Shown here: positions 10,294-15,006 of the stretch, piece after piece
Layout: every line of letters begins with the position of its first letter
How positions within the stretch are numbered: position 1 is the stretch's first letter
NCBI GenBank assembly: GCA_002345025.1
Contig: DDUX01000058.1
Span: forward strand, 1 to 15,006
Length of the DNA: 15,006 bases
Reading direction: 5' to 3'
Source of the DNA: Candidatus Accumulibacter iunctus
GTDB lineage: Bacteria > Pseudomonadota > Gammaproteobacteria > Burkholderiales > Rhodocyclaceae
Made by a program: the position numbers and the translations under genes
Notes under the pieces: generated by a model
Told to the model about the DNA's origin: nothing
What the model saw: only the letters and a program-made list of their open reading frames with translations
The model's database searches: none

Positions 10294-10353
10294 TCAGTGG
10301 TTCTGTCGCCTATCGATCATGATTTTCCAGGCGCCCCCGATCATGAAAGTCAT
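10294..10353 (-). CDS. Possible 19-codon small ORF upstream of recO
   Basis: ATG at 10353 opens MTFMIGGAWKIMIDRRQNH and ends in a tandem TGATGA stop (10296-10291). A GGGAG sequence (10364-10360) lies 6 nt upstream, a good ribosome-binding distance. It lies 22 nt before the recO start and could be a leader or small membrane peptide (Met/Ile/Trp rich). The GGGAG belongs to a purine-rich arm of a palindromic repeat, so the apparent ribosome site may be accidental. Very short; weak support. Confidence 0.25.
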   Translation of the reverse strand: MTFMIGGAWKIMIDRRQNH

Positions 10354-10355
10354 GA
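10317..10355. repeat. Three TCATGA hexamers in the era-recO gap
   Basis: TCATGA occurs at 10317-10322, 10341-10346 and 10350-10355. The first two are part of a longer 9-nt direct repeat, CGATCATGA (10314-10322 and 10338-10346). The first and third sit in longer palindromes (ATCATGAT at 10316-10323, GTCATGAC at 10349-10356). They may be protein-binding sites controlling recO, or simply part of a repeat element. The pattern is seen directly; the role is guesswork. Confidence 0.35.
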
Positions 10356-10356
10356 C

Positions 10357-10398
10357 CGTCTCCCTCTCCACCGACCCCTCCCGCGATGGGGAGGGGAG
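10357..10398. repeat. REP-like palindromic repeat between era and recO
   Basis: CCCCTCCC (10375-10382) and GGGAGGGG (10389-10396) form a perfect 8-bp stem with loop GCGATG. A pyrimidine-rich flank (CCGTCTCCCTCTCCACCGA, 10357-10374) adjoins it. A C-rich/G-rich stem-loop with a 'CTCTCC' side arm is typical of dispersed extragenic palindromes in GC-rich proteobacteria. It lies in the only sizeable gap of the cluster. It may shield the upstream mRNA end or cause partial termination; no T-tract is present. Copy number in the genome cannot be judged here. Confidence 0.5.
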
Positions 10399-10427
10399 AT
10401 TCGTGAGTCGCATGCGCGACCTTCACA

Positions 10428-11312
10428 TCAATCGTAGCCAAGCGTCTTCAGCATCCGCTCATCATCGGCCCAACCCGACTTCAGCTTGACGAAGACCTCG
10501 AGAAAGACCGGCCCGCCGAACAGGCGCTCCATGTCCTGCCGCGCCTCCGAGGCGATGCGCTTGACGACCTCGCCGCCCCTGCCGACGACGATCGGCTTGT
10601 GTCCCTCGCGGTCGACGAGGATCGCCGCGCTGATGCGACGCAGGCTGCCGTCGACGACGAAGCGCTCGATCTCGACCGCAACGGCGTAAGGCAGCTCGTC
10701 GCCGATCAGGCGAAACACCTTCTCGCGAATGTACTCGGCGGCCAGGAATCGTTCGCTGCGATCCGTGAGATCGTCCTCGGGAAACAGCAACCCCTCGTTC
10801 GGCAGATGCTTGCGTGCCTCGGCCAGCAGCACCTCGAGCTGATCGCCGCGCGTCGCGCTGACCGGAACGATCGCCGTGAACGCGCCCTCGCCCGCCAGGC
10901 GTGCGAGAAAGGGTAACAGCTGTGTCTTGTCGGGCAACTGGTCGACCTTGCTGACGACGATGATCAGCGGCCGGTCGGCCGGCACCAGCTGACGCACCTT
11001 GCGGTCACGCTCGTCGAAACGGCCGGCCTCGACGACGAGAAAGACGACATCGACCTCGGCCAGCGCCTGCCGCACGCCGCGGTTCATCGCGCGATTCAGC
11101 GCGTTGCCATGGCGCGTCTGGAAGCCCGGCGTGTCGACGAAGACATACTGCGCGTCGGCGCGGGTCAGAATGCCGATGATGCGATGACGGGTCGTCTGCG
11201 CGCGCCGCGAAACGATGCTCAGCTTCTCGCCGACCAGCGCATTGAGCAGCGTCGATTTGCCGACGTTCGGCCGACCGACGATCGCGATCTGACCCGAGCA
11301 GAGGCTGCTCAC
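10428..11312 (-). CDS. era: GTPase Era
   Basis: 294 residues with a GTG start at 11312 that overlaps the rnc stop (GTGA). Era binds the 3' end of 16S rRNA and assists 30S subunit maturation. G1 GRPNVGKST (13-21), the switch I region with TTRHR, G3 DTPGF (60-64) and SKVD (121-124) in place of the usual NKxD make the GTPase domain. The C-terminal KH domain (about 205-285) carries VVGRGGEVVKRI, with GRGGE in place of the more common GKGGE, and ends with the family-typical VKLKSGWADDERMLKTLGYD. The rnc-era order is highly conserved and links rRNA processing with assembly. Confidence 0.97.
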   Translation of the reverse strand: MSSLCSGQIAIVGRPNVGKSTLLNALVGEKLSIVSRRAQTTRHRIIGILTRADAQYVFVDTPGFQTRHGNALNRAMNRGVRQALAEVDVVFLVVEAGRFDERDRKVRQLVPADRPLIIVVSKVDQLPDKTQLLPFLARLAGEGAFTAIVPVSATRGDQLEVLLAEARKHLPNEGLLFPEDDLTDRSERFLAAEYIREKVFRLIGDELPYAVAVEIERFVVDGSLRRISAAILVDREGHKPIVVGRGGEVVKRIASEARQDMERLFGGPVFLEVFVKLKSGWADDERMLKTLGYD

Positions 11313-11980
11313 CGGCGATCCAGGGCGGCGAGTGCGTTCTCGGCTGCCATCTGTTCGGCGGCGCGCCGGCTGGCGCCGCGCCCCTCGGTGCGGATGCCGA
11401 GGCCGTCGATGAGGCAGGCGACGCGGAACTGCTGCGCGTGCGCCTCGCCCTCGGTCCCCGCCAGCAGGTACTGTGGCAGGGCGAGCCGGATCCCCTGCAG
11501 GTGTTCCTGCAGCCGCGTCTTGGCGTCCTTTCTCCCCTGCCCCGGCGTCAACTGCCGGAGGACCGCATCGTAGCGGTGGACGATGACCTCGCTCGCCGCG
11601 TCGAAGCCGGCATCGAGCCAGAGAGCGCCGAACAGAGCCTCGAGGGCATCGGCGAGGATCGACGGTCGTTGCTGCCCGCCACTCTTCTGCTCGCCTTCGC
11701 CGAGGCGCAGGTAACTCCCCAGCGCGAGGGCGAGTGCGTGCTGGTGCAGGCTGTCCTGACGCACCAGAGTGGCGCGCAGGCGCGACAGATCGCCTTCGGG
11801 CAATTCCGGGAATCGCGTGAACAGGCTGCGGGCAATCACGGCATTGAGAATCGCGTCACCAAGAAACTCCAGCCGCTCGTTGTGCGGTGAACAATAACTG
11901 CGATGGGTGAGCGCGGTCTGCAGCAGATCCTGATCCCGGAAGACGTAGCCGAGCGCCCGCTCCAGCCGGGCAAAGGTCAT
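11309..11980 (-). CDS. rnc: Ribonuclease III
   Basis: 223 residues, standard length. It cleaves double-stranded RNA and processes rRNA precursors. The RNase III signature NERLEFLGD (34-42) contains Glu38 and Asp42. A second acidic pair, Asp111 and Glu114 in ADALEALFGA, completes the Mg2+ site. The C-terminal double-stranded RNA-binding domain starts at about 150 (DAKTRLQEHLQG) and contains GIRTEGRGASRRAAEQMAAENAL. Its ATG overlaps the DUF4845 stop by 4 nt and its stop overlaps the era GTG, so the three are probably translationally coupled. Confidence 0.97.
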   Translation of the reverse strand: MTFARLERALGYVFRDQDLLQTALTHRSYCSPHNERLEFLGDAILNAVIARSLFTRFPELPEGDLSRLRATLVRQDSLHQHALALALGSYLRLGEGEQKSGGQQRPSILADALEALFGALWLDAGFDAASEVIVHRYDAVLRQLTPGQGRKDAKTRLQEHLQGIRLALPQYLLAGTEGEAHAQQFRVACLIDGLGIRTEGRGASRRAAEQMAAENALAALDRR

Positions 11981-12342
11981 GGGCCGTAACCGCGACCCGT
12001 CGTCGAGTTGCGGAACTCGAGCAACAGGCTGACGTTGCCGGCGAGATGAACGCGCCGGTTGTAGGCGAAAGCGATCACCACCTGATTGTCTTCCTTGAAG
12101 ATGTCGAGATCTGCCGGCCCGATCGTCTTGATGTGCTCGACCTCGGCGTACTTGCTGAACGCCTGCCGGACCTCGGGCACGGTCTTGCCCGAGGACTCGG
12201 AGGCAACCACCTTGACCACCCGCTTGATCTTGTAATAGTCGATGACTTCAGGCATGACCCTGATACCGACGATGGCCACGAGCGAGATCACCACGCCCCA
12301 GAGAATCAGGGCCGAGAGCGCCAAACCGCGCTGACGATTCAT
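11977..12342 (-). CDS. DUF4845 membrane protein
   Basis: 121 residues. One N-terminal membrane helix (about 7-28, LALSALILWGVVISLVAIVGIR) follows a short basic MNRQR segment. The helix is reminiscent of pilin-like N-termini, although no prepilin cleavage motif is clear. A small soluble domain of about 90 residues follows (MPEVIDYYKIKRVVKVVASE ... VVIAFAYNRRVHLAGNVSLLLEF). This matches the DUF4845 family, whose genes sit between lepB and rnc in Betaproteobacteria and relatives; function is unknown. A strong AAGGAG ribosome site overlaps the lepB stop codon (TAAGGAG), 9 nt before the ATG. The location suggests co-expression with the secretion peptidase. Confidence 0.88.
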   Translation of the reverse strand: MNRQRGLALSALILWGVVISLVAIVGIRVMPEVIDYYKIKRVVKVVASESSGKTVPEVRQAFSKYAEVEHIKTIGPADLDIFKEDNQVVIAFAYNRRVHLAGNVSLLLEFRNSTTGRGYGP

Positions 12343-12354
12343 AATCCGAGCTCC

Positions 12355-13143
12355 TTACCTGAACGAGCCGATCCTCGACAGGTCACTGAAGTTCAACCAG
12401 ATGAAGAACGCCTTGCCGACGATGTTCTGCTCCGGAACGAAGCCCCAGAAGCGGCTGTCCTTGCTGTTGTCGCGGTTGTCGCCCATGACGAAATACTGGC
12501 CTGACGGCACCTTGCAGACAACACCTGCCGTATTGTAGGAACAATTGTCGCGGTTGGGAAACTGCGACGGCCCCGGGATGTACGGCGGCGCATCGACGTC
12601 GTTGAGCGTCCGGTACTCGGCGGCGTCGAGTTTCTCGACGAACTGGCGCGAGTAGTAAAGCCGCTCGGCGTGCAGGTAATCGTCGATCCGCTGCGTTGCC
12701 ACCGGCTGCCCGTTAACGGTCAGCCGCTTGTTCTGGTAGGCGACGACGTCGCCCGGCAGACCAACGACGCGCTTGATGTAGTCGAGCGACGGATCGTCCG
12801 GATAGCGGAAAACCATCACGTCGCCGCGCTGCGGGCTGTCGATGTCGATGATCTTCCAGTTCGCCACCGGCAGGCGGATGCCGTAGATGTACTTGTTGAC
12901 GAGGATGAAATCGCCGACCTGCAGCGTCGGAATCATCGAGCCGGACGGAATCTTGAACGGTTCGACGAGAAAGGAACGCAGCACGAAGACGATCAGGATC
13001 ACCGGGAAGAAGCTCGCCCCGTATTCGACCCACCACGGATCCTTGGCGTCGGCCGGCCGCCGCTTGCGCAGCACCAGAGTATCGAGCAGCCAGATGGCGC
13101 CGGTGAGCAGCAGCAGGACCAACAGAATCAACGCGAAATTCAC
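12355..13143 (-). CDS. lepB: Signal peptidase I LepB
   Basis: 262 residues with a GTG start at 13143; AGAGGAG upstream overlaps the lepA stop. It cleaves signal peptides from secreted proteins at the outer face of the inner membrane. Two N-terminal membrane helices (about 3-22 and 44-60) precede box B IPSGSMIPTL, with the nucleophile Ser69. The general base Lys124 is in DYIKRVVGLPGD, and box E is GDNRDNSKDSR (221-231). Cys201 and Cys210 sit where E. coli LepB has a periplasmic disulfide. Gaps of 12 nt to lepA and 12 nt to the DUF4845 gene place it inside the operon. Confidence 0.97.
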   Translation of the reverse strand: MNFALILLVLLLLTGAIWLLDTLVLRKRRPADAKDPWWVEYGASFFPVILIVFVLRSFLVEPFKIPSGSMIPTLQVGDFILVNKYIYGIRLPVANWKIIDIDSPQRGDVMVFRYPDDPSLDYIKRVVGLPGDVVAYQNKRLTVNGQPVATQRIDDYLHAERLYYSRQFVEKLDAAEYRTLNDVDAPPYIPGPSQFPNRDNCSYNTAGVVCKVPSGQYFVMGDNRDNSKDSRFWGFVPEQNIVGKAFFIWLNFSDLSRIGSFR

Positions 13144-13155
13144 TTGCCCACTCCT

Positions 13156-14952
<1,797 letters not shown>

Positions 14953-15006
14953 TAGGCCTGCATCAAGCGATCCCGAACGACCTCGTTAATGTGAAAGTCG
15001 CGTCAG

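Noticed and set aside
14953..15006. End of a gene upstream of lepA on the minus strand
   Set aside because: Two short frames are open (one ending TGA at 14965-14963, one ending TAA overlapping the lepA ATG), but 14-18 codons are too few to identify either as coding.

Overview
The window (about two-thirds G+C, densely coded) has two parts that converge at about 7.34-7.39 kb. The right part is a minus-strand housekeeping cluster in the order lepA-lepB-DUF4845-rnc-era-recO-pdxJ-acpS-nagZ. This order is characteristic of Betaproteobacteria. Together with the high GC content and the style of the accessory genes, it suggests a Rhodocyclales-type organism such as Candidatus Accumulibacter; the order-level placement is inference. 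The left part is an accessory block of signalling and effector-like genes.

Layout. 1-242 (minus): the N-terminal 80 codons of a trypsin-like protease, cut by the window edge. 243-534: divergent intergenic region with a possible promoter for the rightward genes. 535-1326 (plus): stand-alone caspase/metacaspase-like protease (C14) with an intact His/Cys pair. 1327-1588: 262 nt with no supported gene. 1589-3310 (plus): DUF4062 protein with large uncharacterised central and C-terminal parts. 3314-5332 (plus): ParA/MinD-like NTPase + TIR + first half of an nSTAND NTPase. 5280-7340 (plus, shifted frame): second half of that nSTAND domain + transmembrane helix + linker domain + formylglycine-generating-enzyme-like (FGE/SUMF1) domain. 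The last two reading frames look like one roughly 1,340-residue protein interrupted by a +1 frame change near 5.28 kb. 7348-7386: strong hairpin between the convergent blocks.

The accessory genes combine protease effectors (caspase, probably trypsin), a TIR domain with its catalytic glutamate, two different NTPase switches and a membrane-anchored FGE-like domain that lacks the catalytic cysteines. This combination resembles NTP-dependent conflict or programmed-cell-death systems predicted in multicellular or biofilm-forming bacteria. A plausible reading is that the membrane-tethered STAND/TIR protein senses a signal, and that the caspase and DUF4062 proteins act downstream. That is inference.

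The minus-strand cluster is one tightly packed unit. lepA, lepB and DUF4845 are separated by 12-nt gaps. DUF4845/rnc, rnc/era, recO/pdxJ, pdxJ/acpS and acpS/nagZ all overlap by 4 nt. The only real break is 156 nt between era and recO, which holds a palindromic REP-like repeat, three TCATGA hexamers and a possible 19-codon small ORF.
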